NCBI GenBank assembly: GCA_030142905.1
Contig: JASJOG010000077.1
Coordinates: 62,001 to 126,000, forward strand
Length of the DNA stretch: 64,000 bases
Reading direction: 5' to 3'
Source: Heliopora coerulea
Lineage: Eukaryota; Cnidaria; Anthozoa; Scleralcyonacea; Helioporidae
The stretch's first letter is position 1, and each line of letters begins with the position of its first letter. Positions 12,368 to 23,510 of this stretch are shown in pieces. A program made the translations under genes and the position numbers. Below the pieces are notes generated by a model. The model was given only the letters and a program-made list of their open reading frames with translations. It had not been told where the DNA came from and ran no database searches.

Positions 12368-12938
12368 CCATAGACTTTATCTGTGAATTTCCACTGTTGT
12401 TTATACACACGAATGGTTCTAAGTCCTTCGATAGTGTTTGAAAAATGAGAGTACAACGGTCCACCAGCCACTGACATTAGGCGTTTGAGATCCAAGGCGG
12501 TGTGAAGATAAAATCTTGACATAAAGAAGAAAACCAAAAGGGTAACGAGACCAAGAGGAATCAAAATCACGTTTGCAATGGAAGCCAAAACAAGAGCGGC
12601 TAATACCCGCGTAAAAAATAGACAAAACAGGGTAAAATTATCTGGAAGAAGTTCGTCCAAGTTGTTGATGTCTTGTGAAAAACGATTCATTATTCGACCA
12701 ACAGGGTTTGTCACATGAAACGAAAGAGGAGCTTCTATTATGGAAGACACCATCTTGTTATGAATTGTGTAGGAAGCGTTCACTGGGACCAAGAGGAGGC
12801 ATAGAGTAGTACAGATGACCAGAAATATTGAAATTGCCAGTACAGTTGCGTAAATAATAAGATCATGGTGAGATCTCTGTTCTTCACCTGTTAGACTTGG
12901 AAGCCGAGAGACCAGTAGATCTAACACCACAACCAACA
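12368..12938 (-). CDS. Gene A coding exon 4 (TMD2)
   Basis: 571 bp, same length as gene B exon 4. Contains HNKMVSSIIEAPLSF, NPVGRIMNRFSQDI and LDELLP, the family's TMD2 coupling signatures, and ends at LRTIRVYKQQ. Acceptor TTATTAG, donor GGTAAAG. Confidence 0.88.
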
Positions 12939-13292
12939 CTAATAACGAAGAATAAAACATTGATATCAACAGCATTATAGAATTCTGTGGCGGATTCAAG
13001 ATTTTGAGGAAGGTGATTTCTACATGTTTGTATCGCCCCGGCGAAGCCTCCCGTTCGCAAGAGTATAAAATTACTTTCGGGAAATATTCTTTACATTTTA
13101 AAACTTGTATTTGCTGTATTCTTATTTAGGTTTTGTATTTAATATTAGGTTTTAAGACATGATGAAGTGAAACTGGATGAAAATATTTATGCGATACAGT
13201 AAAAGGCGAAAATGAAAATTTAAATAAAACTAAAACATACAAGGCGAACGGATTGATCGACATAACCTTGTTAAATTAACTAGATCAATATA

Positions 13293-14634
13293 CGAGGGTC
13301 ATCCCAAAAGTAACGCCTGTTGTACAAGATCAGAGAAATTTTATTGTTTACATACACAAACTGCATATGAAAATGACTGGAAATATGTCAGGAACACAAC
13401 CCTATCCCTCAATATAGTCTCCTCTATTGTCCACAGCTGCTGTCCAGCGCTGTATCAGAGCCTCTATTCCTGCCTCGTAAAAGGAGGATGGTTGTGAGCG
13501 GAGCCAAGACCGAACAGCTGTCATAACCTCTCCATCAGTCGAGAATCGCTGACCACGCAGTGCTTCCTTCATCGGTCCGAACAAATGGAAGTCTGATGGA
13601 GCCAAATCAGGGCTGTACGGTGGATGGGGCAGCGTGGTCCACCCATGGCGGGTGATTTCCTGTCTGGTTCGCAAACTTGTGTGGGGACGGGCATTATCGT
13701 GCTGAAGGAGGACACCATCCATGTTGAGATTGTCGGCAACGCCGAAGTCTGTTTTTCAGTTTGTTTAGAGTCGCAATGTAGGCGTCAGAGTTTATGGTAG
13801 TGCCTTTGGGCATAAAGTCAACCGATATCACACCCTGATAATCCCAAAAGACTGTAGCCATCAACTTGCCAGCGGACGGCTGCGACTTGAATTTTTTCTT
13901 TCTTGGTGAGTAAGAATGTCGCCATTCCATTGACCTTCTTTTGCTTTCTGGCTCGTAATGATGAACCCAGGTTTCATCCCCAGTGACAATTCTTTTCAAA
14001 AATGTGTTATCATCACTATGAAGCCGCAGAAGCTCAGTGGATGCCTCAACTCGTTGCTCCTTCATGGCATCTGTCAGTTGCCGTGGAACCCACTTTGCAC
14101 AGACCTTGCTGTAGCCCAATTTACTGACCAAATTGCCTGCACTACCTCTACTGATGTCTAGTGCCTCACTTATTTCAGTAATTGTAATCCTCCTGTTTTC
14201 TTTGATCAACTCATCAGTGCTTTTCAAGTTCATGTCTGACACTGCATGAGCAGGCCTTCCACTTCTTGGCTGGTCAGTCAGCACAGCCTCACCTTTGGCT
14301 GTTTCACCACCTTTAATCCTGCTTGCCCATCTTCTCACATTGCTCACATCAAGAGTGTGATCCCCATACACATTTTTCAGTCTTTTATGGATGGCTGCAG
14401 CACTTTCTCCCTCCCAAACCAAGAATTCTATCACAGCTCTTTGTTTTTTACATATTTCAGCATGGGCGGCCATCTTGGAAATGGAATTCTGGGAATGGAG
14501 GAAGCGCACAACTCCAAATTCATGATCACTATGAAGTAAACTTATGGTTGAATATGTTTTTCAAATTTGAAACAAATCCGCCTAAACCTGGAGAAGTTAT
14601 GGCTTAGCAGGCGTTACTTTTTGGATGACCCTCG
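13293..14634 (-). mobile_element. mariner-type DD34D DNA transposon in gene A intron 3
   Basis: 1342-bp element with terminal inverted repeats beginning CGAGGGTCATCC and sharing AAAAGTAACGCC, flanked by TA on both sides (13291-13292, 14635-14636). It carries one transposase reading frame on the - strand with a single frame break. Confidence 0.92.
13402..14473 (-). pseudogene. mariner transposase, one frameshift
   Basis: Starts at MAAHAEICKKQR (ATG at 14473). The first frame has paired helix-turn-helix regions (VRRWASRIKGG; ITEISEALDISRGSAGNLVSKLG), KWVPRQLT and the first catalytic Asp in VTGDETW. It ends about 13700-13745, where the frame changes. The second frame resumes with LLQHDNARPH and YSPDLAPSDFHLF; 34 residues separate the last two aspartates, the DD34D mariner arrangement. 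Cut-and-paste transposition of its own element is the expected activity, but the frameshift near the start of LLQHDNARPH should disable it. Confidence 0.9.
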
Positions 14635-14764
14635 TAATTTGATTTTGTTCAGTGAAAAAGCAATTGGTCGACCAACATATACGCTGTGTATTAATAAACA
14701 TACATATATCACTGGTATAAAGATCTATCACATCAAAAATTTCAGTCATCAATAATTGCCTTAC

Positions 14765-16128
14765 CTTGTACGAAACAATATACTAACGTCACCAGTAACA
14801 GAGCAAATACTGGAGCTCCAGACATGAAAAAATCTTTGTACACCTTGAACGAAACGTTTCCAATTTCTTGATCCTCTTTCTCTTCTCGTAACGACACACT
14901 CTCAGGTTCGTTTTCTTTTATTTGTTCACTCGTTTTTCTCTGATCCTGCGTTGGGTGTTCCTCAACATCCATCTGATGAGACTGAGGCCCTACTGATGCC
15001 TCTCCCATTACTTCATCCTCCACTGATTCGAAATTTCCCTGAGCCACAATTACTCCTCGTTGAAGCTTCACGATATAATCTGCTTCTTGTAAGAAACGAG
15101 CTGTAGATGTAGTCAGGAGAATAATTCGGTTAGCCAGCAATCCTCGTAAGCAGTTTTTAAAGATGTTCTCGGCAACTTTAGCATCCAGAGTGCTTAGAGG
15201 GTCGTCTAGAAGGTATACATCAGCTTGAGAATACACAGCACGTGCTAAGGAAATACGAGTCCGCTGGCCTCCACTGACTGTTGCACCGTGTTCTCCGACG
15301 CGAGACATATCCCCTTCTGGGAAAACCTTTAAATCCATTTCTAACTCACAAGCCTTGACTGTCTTCAGATATTTGTCTTCATCGTATGGCAAACCAAACA
15401 AAATATTCTCACGAATTGTTCCAGGAAATAACCAAGGCATGTCCGAAACATACGCCAGACTTCCCGAGTGCTCGACAGTCCCGTTCGTCACCAAGAGTTC
15501 ACCTTCGAGAATGCACTGCAAAAGCGAGGACTTACCGCTGCCTACAGGACCTGTAATGATTACCAGTCCTGGTTCGGATACGTTAAGATTGACGTAATTT
15601 AACATCGGTGCGTTCTGGGAGGTTGGCTGTGTAGATGATGTGACTGATGTTGGAAGTTTACAAGTGATATCACACAATCTAACATATGGCTTCGTTGCAA
15701 CGATTTTTTTGTCGGCTATTTCATCTTCTTGAAGCAATGCTTGGACCAATGGCTTATCATGGTATGTTGTAGTTTCGATCATTTGTGATCTGTCATCGAT
15801 ATTGACACGTCTTATGGGGTCGTTCTCAGGACAGTTGTGAATTTGGGGTAGATGGTAACTTGTTTCTAGGAAGGCTTGTATGCGTTGCAGTGATGTGTAT
15901 ACATCTATGGCGAGGCGAAGTCCCGAAGGTATAGCAACAGAAAATGCCCTACACACATCAGCAGTCAAAATGACGATGGCAAATACCGTTTGATATGAAA
16001 GCGGTGTGCTATTCGTAAATATAAGAAGAACAATTGAAACGAAGGTTGCCAGTTGTTGTCCGTAAACCATGAATGAATAGCTGAAGGCCATAATTGTCCA
16101 GCGTTTCGCTTTACATTTTATCTCAAGC
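14765..16128 (-). CDS. Gene A coding exon 3 (end of TMD1 and NBD1)
   Basis: 1364 bp starting after CTAG. Carries the last TMD1 helices, SLQRIQAFLE, then NBD1: Walker A GPVGSGKSS, Q-loop region AYVSDMPW, signature VSGGQRTR, Walker B VYLLDDPLS. The switch region reads LLTTSTARFL where gene B has LLSTHTTHFM, so the histidine is absent. The charged linker follows and the exon ends in the first TMD2 helix. Confidence 0.9.
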
Positions 16129-17318
16129 CTAGACAAGACGAAACAAGAAAAAAAACTTTGTATTATTATAAAGACGTTAGAAAAAGTCAACCTTTATCAA
16201 AGTGAATTTTGAATAATATGATTTCGCTTGTCTTCGTCAGCAATACACTCAAGAATTTGATGAGTCACTGTTCAAGCTGCAATATAGAAAAATTACAGTA
16301 AATACAGATTTTAATGGTCTGATTCCGTGGTCTAATTTCATGGTCAAATATAAGACTTCTGTAAGCACGTAATAGACTCCCGCCAAGGTTACGTCCAGAC
16401 GTATGTGGAATTTTTATAAAAATTTTAACTTATGAAACACATCGAAATATTTGCATTCACAGAAGCGTTTTCATTTCATATCCCTCTGTTCTCACGACAA
16501 CCTTGAAGATCAAAACAGCTGTGATCCTCAACTAAAATACAATGATCTTTTTGTTAGAGAACTGGGTCCAACAGAGTCTCAGTTTCGTCCTTCCACACGA
16601 GATCGAATCGTTTGACATTTTTAAAAGTTTCTGTTTTCTAAAGTCATCACTTTCGAAATCGTTTCCGATAAATCATCGTTTTCCATGAAATCGACTTGAT
16701 CCAGTTCATCGTTTGCACGTGAAAGGCAAAAAAGATAAAGTAGCGGTTTTATGGTAGGGTCTACTCTCCCCAATTCAAACAACGTACGTGCTACACACTG
16801 ACGCTTGTTAACATATAATTTTTCGCAGAAACTAAACGTAAGCGGAAGGTTAAGACTCATAACCCAAATTAATGTGTAATAAGGGAATGCAAAAGCATTT
16901 CGGCCTTCTGATTCGAGGTTATATCAGGTGTCATCAACATCACACAATCCACGCATTACGTGAGCTGTAATCTGAGCCCACAATAATTTATTTCCAGCAC
17001 TAACACTTAATGAAAAATACAAATATGACCATGAATATTTTTCATTTTCGAGTAACGTTTCACCATGTGCAAAGCCACTACCGCTCCCCCAATTTTAATA
17101 AATTTTATAAATTTCTTGCTCCAAAAAGAGCAGGGGGCTTATTAGAGAGGGGGGCTTAATAGACGATTTACGTTGGTGGTTTTTGTATATATTTGTGGAG
17201 TATCTCGATTATATTTCTAATCGTAATGTTATCGTTTTTAGTGAGCTGGTAAAACCTTTGGACTAAACAACAAGGCACCAAAAATAAGAGCCGCCCTACT
17301 GTTATTGATAAAATTTAC
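16129..17318. other. Gene A intron 2
   Basis: No supported exon. Near 17130-17165 a G-rich pair of GGGGCTTATTAGAG / GGGGCTTAATAG repeats resembles the subterminal words of the pogo-like element at 25.7 kb, but no element limits can be drawn. Confidence 0.4.
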
Positions 17319-17692
17319 CGTCTTGTTTGTAGTATTTTTTCTTCAAATATTTCTTCAAAACAGTTCAGTTTAATGGATTGAATGCCTGTAAGAATCTCTC
17401 GAAGATATCCCAAACGTTCGTCGGCAAGCCGCGAAGCATTTTTGCGTAATTTGTAGTCAACCTTGGCGATGAGAGAGCGGTAAATACCGAGGAAAATTGA
17501 AAAGAGTAAACCTGGAACAACTTGCCATCCCACGAAATAAAACAACCATCCAATCGCGCATGCGCTCATGAGGAATTGGCGGATTGCATTTTGGATAAAC
17601 CACTCTCCACTCGTGAACAATCGTTGCGAGTCATCGCATAATAACTCTATCACGTGGCCAGCTGGGATAGCTGTCTTACTCACTTGAAGGAC
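17319..17692 (-). CDS. Gene A coding exon 2
   Basis: 374 bp, same length as exon 2 of gene B. Encodes VLQVSKTAIPAGHV through the TMD1 helix block containing LFYFVGWQ and the coupling segment KVDYKLRKNAS. Acceptor TTTTAG, donor GTAAAT. Confidence 0.85.
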
Positions 17693-18523
17693 CTAAAATT
17701 GAAGAGTGGAATAAAGCTGTTTAAGTCTTTTATGTCTAGATAGGTCTAATATGTAACATTTAGAAAATGAGCAGGAGTGCTTTATCGGATATAAAATACG
17801 AGGTGATCACATGAAAATCATCTATTGCAGCTATCACATGAGTTGCCTATACGTCTAGCTAACATTTTCATACGAGTGCATCAGTGTCTGACAGCCTTTA
17901 GCTCAGTCCATTAGTTACCGCAAAGCTGCGCAATATTATTGGTCGACAGTTGGTCAATATTATTGGTCAACAATTGGTCAACTGAGCAAACTCCAAACAA
18001 CGCCTTCACCTGTTAGAGCCAAAAACTTGGTCCAAACACATCTGATTGGTCTACTTCCTGTCATACCACCATCAACCACTGTGAACTGAAACTGCCGGCA
18101 AAAAGGATAACGACAGACGCCTCTTTCCCAAAAAAGCTGAAGAGGCACAGTAGACGGAAAGAGAAGATCAAATGTTGCATTCAGCTCACTTGGGAGATCT
18201 ATAAACTACTGTCGGATCACTCGATTTAGAGACCTTCAAGATATGGTAACCGCTATAAAATCTGCCATGCGGGTTGAGAGCAATATTTTCATTCGTGTTT
18301 ATAATTTCAGCATGTCAGGCTATCAGATACTAATATATCGAAGAACAATCTGGGATAAGGTACTATTACTTGGACGTTTCGACATTTTGAAAATAGAATT
18401 GTACTATCTTAGGAGTTAACAGAAACTCGTTAGTTAAAATTTAGTCTAACATTATGGCTTCTGTGAAAGATTGATACCTAGTCATGCGCCTCTTCATTCC
18501 ATAACTCTGAGATGCAGACTTAC

Positions 18524-19048
18524 CTTTTTGTACAATAAACCGACAACAGCTGCTCTCGCTCGTATTCCTAGCACGGCTCCATATAAATGAAAATGGTTCA
18601 CGGATATCGAACTGACCAATTGTCCAGTTGCCATACCATAAACATAAACGAAAGATCGTTCACGAGGTACATCGTTGTGCAAGCTACTGCCGATACATTG
18701 AAGTAACTTAATGGTTGAATACCAAACAACATTCGCAGCAATAATATATAAACTTCCAGTGAAAACGATGAATCCATACTCTTTCCAAGTAAAAAATCTT
18801 AGCAGTGCTTTCCAAAACTGCGGTTTTCTTTGCAAACTGCTGGCCGAACTTTTCTCGTTATTCCATATTGTTTGCAAACGTTTAGTTAGATGTTCAGCAC
18901 CATCATCATTCCTGACAGAATAAAGATCTTCTTCTTCCAGTGGTTTGGTATTACCTTTCCACAGGAGTCCAAAGATCCACCACAGAGTTGCGCGAGAAAA
19001 AAAATTAGCTTTGTCCTTTGGGTGCAGTTTCTGTTCTTTTCCCGTCAT
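18524..19048 (-). CDS. Gene A coding exon 1
   Basis: Begins at ATG (MTGKEQKLHPKDK) and ends with KK before a GTAAGT donor; 175 codons, phase 0. The frame is open for another 109 codons upstream, but a likely acceptor (TTTCATAG) lies about 25 nt before this ATG, as in gene B. The exon covers the N-terminal ABCC motif and the first TMD1 helices. Confidence 0.8.
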
Positions 19049-19554
19049 TGGCACAGTTTTGATACTATGAAACGTAAAAAGTAAGTTTTTAGTTTCTCTT
19101 GGTAAGTGTTTAAAATAGAACGTAACTGTCGCAGGGGTAGGAAAATATCCCTGGCGATTCCTAGCGATTCCTTCAAGCCTCCTCCTCACGATGTCAACTT
19201 GAACATTCAGCGAAGCTAGGTTAATCTCAAGATTCGCTATTAGGGTCGAAAAAAGCCCTAGCCAAAGCGATACAAAAGTCATACGTCCGTCCACCATCTT
19301 AAATCTCGCAGGGGATACCATACCATTACGTGAGCGTTTTTGTAAAGTTCCAATTTCATCCGTCCTCACGACCACAGGAAAACGGCGTTTTCTAAAATTT
19401 CAACTATGGGAAGCGCTTTCGGAAAGTTCCGTTTTCGGTAACCGTATTCGCTGGATACATGTGGACGGGGCCTCAGTATACATCTACGTTTCTTTCGCAG
19501 TTAGGTCTTGTGCCAGATTTTATAGCCTGCGAAAGTTTGAACAAAAGTTTTATA

Positions 19555-20190
19555 GCCTTGATCGTTCCAGGTTTCTTTGTTATTCATAAGTCTTTATTTT
19601 TAACAGACACTCTCAAAGCTGGGTGGGCTTTGATATTCTTTTTGGAACAATATAAGGGGAAATGAATAGAATTTAATATCTCGTTTAAAATTCAAGGTGT
19701 CTAACTAGATAGTGACCTCAAAATAAAGGTCACTATCTAGCTACATACCTTGAATTTTAAACGAGATATTCCACTTTGCTTGCTATCATCTATCTGTAGT
19801 CGCAGAAATAAACCAAATATTCTCCATCGAATTAAACACGATTTTGAATCTCGCACAACTAACTGTTGTCAAACACAAAATACCGTGCCACAAGCTTTAT
19901 AAGCAATTTTCTACATTGTTGCTGACGACCAATGAAATGTGCAGCCAGTAAAATTTTTCAACTCAATATTCACAACTTATGCACTCATTCCCTTGCATTT
20001 CTTCTTCACAGCTTCCTCTATCCCTCGATTTTAAGGTCACTACCTAGTTATAGATACCTTGAATTTTAAACGAGATATTCAATTGTACTCATTTCCCCCT
20101 ATTGTTCCCAAAAGAATATGAAAGCCCGTCCAGCTGTGGGAGTGTCTGTTAAAAGTAAAGATGTATGAATAACCAGGAAAACCACCACGA
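19555..20190. mobile_element. Nested foldback element
   Basis: Outer arms about 19560-19710 and 20035-20185 are inverted copies (TTATTCATA, AACAGACACTC, GGAACAAT words in both). Inside the left arm is a second tight hairpin, arms 19675-19717 and 19729-19770, with CTCGTTTAAAATTCAAGG and its complement. No coding capacity. Confidence 0.65.
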
Positions 20191-20532
20191 TCATGAACTA
20201 ATATTGGATACTAATATTGTAACTATATACAAGACTTGGCTATTGATTTTCCGGGCGGAAAGCGTAATCGTAACAAAAAGATGAGAGCCCAGCTCAGAAT
20301 TCTTAGGTGTATCGCCATAGTGAAATAGGCAAGTCAAAAAGTTTTAAAACATATTTACTGACGTTTCGTTGCCTCGTGCAACATCTTCAGAGTGTAGGTT
20401 TACAGGGATGAGAAAAAAAAACTATATATATATATATGAATCTATAATTACATATTAGAATAATTAGACGGCTAACCAATAGAAAACTGGGAGACGTGAC
20501 TGGAAGTGACATGCATACGGAAGAGGAAAGCA

Positions 20533-21283
20533 TTAGAATAGTGAAAGAGGTGTGGAAGAGATATTTTCGTTGAGAGACGGTTTGTATTTGGAAATAAGTA
20601 AACTCTCACGAATGAGGAGTTCAAAGTTAGAGGAAGACCTGCAGGAAGAAATAATGGAAAAGTCGTTGGGAGAAACGGCGTGATTAGTCTGGCGAGTATG
20701 AGCCGGGATACTGGAGACCACGCTTATACGATAACGGAACAAAACTATCAAAACTAGTGAATAAACCGGTAAAAGTAGGTTTCCGATAAACCGAAGTTGA
20801 AAAACCATCAGAACGATCAATCAAAGTGTCCAAAAAAGGAAGTGTAGAATCAATTTCTAACTCACTAGTAAACGTAATATTCGGATGCTGTGAGTTGAGA
20901 TAATCTAGAAAAGGACGAACATGATTACCAGAGCGAAAAACAACAAAACAATCATCAATATAACGACGAAAGAAAGAGGTTTAAATTCTAGAGGGCAGTT
21001 GGTTAACCAACTACGTTCGTGGAAAGCCAAGAAGATATTAGCAAATAAAGGGCCAAGCGGGGAGCGCATGTCCACACCATCGACTTGTTCGTAGAGTGAG
21101 TTGTTAAATAAAATATGACCATTCTTAACACCTAACATAACAATTTACGTAATTGAGAAACGGAAAAGCCATGATAAAGAGTGGCATTCTTAAAAGCTTT
21201 ATTAACAATAATGTCAATGGTCTTGTCTAGTGGAACGTTAGTAAAAAGCGAGTTAACATCAAAGCTCGCCATAAATATGTTAT
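20533..21283 (-). pseudogene. Penelope-like RT fragment with internal deletion
   Basis: Reading down the - strand one finds RT motif A (ASFDVNSLFTNVP), motif B (DGVDMRSPLGPLFANIFL), remains of the YIDD region in another frame, then YRKPTFTG. At KRGL the frame joins directly to the AHTRQTNH end, skipping about 500 bp that the + copy retains, so the GIY-YIG core is deleted. Several frame changes. Confidence 0.75.
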
Positions 21284-21286
21284 TAG

Positions 21287-22171
21287 TATCTCAACTCACA
21301 GCATCCGAATATTACGTTTACTAGTGAGTTAGAAATTGATTCTACACTTCCTTTTTTGGACACTTTGATTGATCGTTCTGATGGTTTTTCAACTTCGGTT
21401 TATCGGAAACCTACTTTTACCGGTTTATTCACTAGTTTTGGTAGTTTTGTTCCGTTATCGTATAAGCGTGGTCTCGTCTATACTCTACTTGATCGCTACT
21501 TTAAAATATGCTCTTCCTTTCTCCACTTTCACGCTGAAGTTCTTAAACTTAAGAAATTATTGCTTAGGAATGGTTATCCTGAGATTTTTCTTGATCGCTG
21601 CATCCGTCGTTTTCTTGATCGTCTGTTTTGTCCCCCCACAAAAGATTCTGATTCTCCTCCGAAAAATATCATTTATTTTAAGCTTCCTTTTACAGGATCA
21701 AATGCTCTACAGATCCGAACACAGGTCTCTAAACTATGTTCATCTGCTTTCCCACAAGTTACTTTGCGTTTTATTTTTCAATCTGAAAGACGGTTGTCTG
21801 GTTTCTTCCCTTTCAAAGACCGGACCCCCATGTTAATGAGATCGCGTGTTGTCTACAAATATACGTGTCAATGCTGCGGAGCATTGTATTTTGGCCAAAC
21901 AAGGCGCCACTTACACACGCGTATCTCAGAACACATGGGGTTTTCGCCTTTGACGGGTAAGAAACGAGCAACCACTTCGTTTCCTACTTCCAGTATCCAG
22001 GCTCATACTCGCCAGACTAATCACGCCATTTCTCCCAACGACTTTTCCATTATTTCTTCCTGCAGGTCTTCCTCTAACTTTGAGCTCCTCATTCGTGAGA
22101 GTTTACTTATTTCCAAATACAAACCGTCTCTCAACGAAAATATCTCTTCCACACCTCTTTCACTATTCTAA
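21287..22171 (+). pseudogene. Penelope-like ORF, C-terminal part with GIY-YIG endonuclease
   Basis: Open frame from the junction of the inverted copies to TAA at 22171. It contains the RT thumb region (FLDTLIDRSDG, SVYRKPTFTG) and then YKYTCQCCGALYFGQTRRHL..RISEH, the GIY-YIG nuclease core, with the C-terminal HxxxTxH-like AHTRQTNH and LLIRESLLISKYKPSLN. RT motifs A to C are missing, so it is 5'-truncated. Confidence 0.85.
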
Positions 22172-22306
22172 TGCTTTCCTCTTCCGTATGCATGTCACTT
22201 CCAGTCACGTCTCCCAGTTTTCTATTGGTTAGTCGTCTAATTATTCTAATATGTAATTATAGATTCATATATATAGTTTTTTTTCTCATCCCTGTAAACC
22301 TACACT

Positions 22307-22333
22307 CTGAAGATGTTGCACGAGGCAACGAAA
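22307..22333 (+). ncRNA. Hammerhead-ribozyme-like core in Penelope-like tail
   Basis: CTGAAGA (fits CUGANGA), extra T, stem GTTGC / GCAAC with loop ACGAG, then GAAAC. The inverted partner copy has the same core on the - strand at 20364-20390. Confidence 0.5.
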
Positions 22334-22479
22334 CGTCAGTAAATATGTTTTAAAACTTTTTGACTTGCCTATTTCACTATGGCTATACACCTAAGAATTC
22401 TGAGCTGGGCTCTGATCTTTTTGTTACGATTATATACAAGACTACACTACATAAGCTATTTTAAATTAACTTAATTCGC

Positions 22480-22800
22480 AGTACTCCTTATTTAACTGTA
22501 GATACGCTTTCTGATGGCAAAATTACTAAGTAAAGCAACAAACTGTAAACATTACGTACCAAACCTAGGCAATACTACACGTGAATCGTAACAGATGATC
22601 TTCCGGTCTAAGTCTTGGGGTAGTTCGTGCATGACATCGCAGGTTTTAAAACTTTCATCCAAAATCTGGCACGAGAAGTAACCGCAAAAGAAAAGTGGAC
22701 GTATACTCACTTAGAATCGGGATGTTTTTTAACCAGCTTTCTGATCAGCCATATTGAGTTAGAGAAAACTGTTGCCAGTAAAGCTCTTGACTTTTAGTCA
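22480..22800 (-). promoter_or_regulatory. 5'-exon-like unit 1 (putative non-coding first exon with GTGAGT donor)
   Basis: On the - strand the unit ends an exon-like stretch at GTGAGTATAC (22701-22710). It is homologous to units at about 23160-23510, 25450-25666 plus 27001-27190, and inverted at 29440-29850. Each points in the direction of the ABC gene on its side. Gene A has a likely acceptor just before its ATG, so these could be alternative leaders. Coding potential is absent. Confidence 0.35.
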
Positions 22801-23159
22801 AGGAAGAATTATTGTGTGTCACAATGTCTTCGATAATGTGCGGTCAAGTTGAGCGACTACCTACTGTGCGTATTCTCCCTCATTGAACGCTTTCACTGCC
22901 GTATATTTTTAAAAAAATTATAAATTAATCACTCTATTCAAAATCATTTTGAAAGTCTATTGAAATCTGTTGATGCATCAAATTTGCTTACATTAAATTG
23001 TACCTCTGTGCGCGGTTGGAATTTAACCCTTTCCTGCATGAACTTTTTCTCCTTTTCTTTGTTCTTGTTTTGTTTTTTGCTTTGTTTTTCATTTGTACTA
23101 TTGTTATAATTTGTTGTTGTACGACAACCACATGCAGAAAAGGGTTAAAGAGTTAAAAG

Positions 23160-23510
23160 GTTTTAATAATAACGACTAAACTTCGATGAATACCTGGTAA
23201 ACATTTGAGACGAACTTCGTTGGCAGTACTCCTTATTAAACTGTGAATACGCTTTCTGATGACAAAATTACTAAGTAAAGCAAGAAACTATAGACATTAC
23301 GTATAAAACCTAGCCAATATTGCAAGTGAATCGTAAAGGGAGGAGCTTCGCATCTTGGAAAAATTCCTGCATGACATGCACTGCAGGCTTTAAAACCTTC
23401 ATTCAAAATCTGGTACTAGAAGTAACTGTGAAAGAAAAGTGGATGTATACTCACAATCAGGATGTTCTTTAACCAGAGCTCAGATCGACCTGATGAAGTC
23501 AGAAAGAGCT
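23160..23510 (-). promoter_or_regulatory. 5'-exon-like unit 2
   Basis: Second direct copy of the unit at 22480-22800, with shared words such as GAATACGCTTTCTGATG and AAGTGGA.GTATACTCAC; the donor GTGAGTATAC is kept. Confidence 0.35.

Larger units (their letters stand above)
7758..19048 (-). pseudogene. ABCC4/MRP4-like ABC transporter gene A, six coding exons, frameshifted
   Basis: Full ABCC-type exporter without a TMD0: N-terminal HPKDKANF/LWWIF motif, TMD1, NBD1, linker, TMD2, NBD2. Exons (high to low): 19048-18524, 17692-17319, 16128-14765, 12938-12368, 10125-9980, 8657-7758. All junctions are AG/GT with phases 0, 2, 1, 2, 1, identical to gene B at 31088-42634. Members of this family pump organic anions and conjugates out of the cell using ATP. 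NBD1 has GPVGSGKS, VSGGQ and LLDDP, but its H-loop histidine is Ser (TCT at 15105-15107) and its Q-loop Gln is Asp. NBD2 has GRTGAGKS, FDEAT and IAHRL; its signature is SVGEI. The last exon lacks 11 nt relative to gene B near 8600, so the spliced frame meets TGA at about 8566. The NBD2 frame itself is long and open, so the lesion is recent, an assembly error, or bypassed by a cryptic acceptor. Confidence 0.85.
20224..22443. mobile_element. Inverted double Penelope-like retroelement with 13-bp target duplication
   Basis: Two 5'-truncated copies of one Penelope-like element, joined head to head near 21286, with their 3' ends outward. Both ends carry the same tail and the hammerhead-like core (20364-20390 - strand; 22307-22333 + strand). 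The whole is flanked by the direct repeat TATATACAAGACT (20224-20236 and 22431-22443), which I read as a target-site duplication. The - copy keeps reverse transcriptase motifs; the + copy keeps the GIY-YIG endonuclease end. Confidence 0.8.

Noticed and set aside
16621..16860. 79-residue - strand frame in gene A intron 2 as a missing exon
   Set aside because: Exons 2 and 3 already join in phase exactly as in gene B, and gene B has no counterpart.
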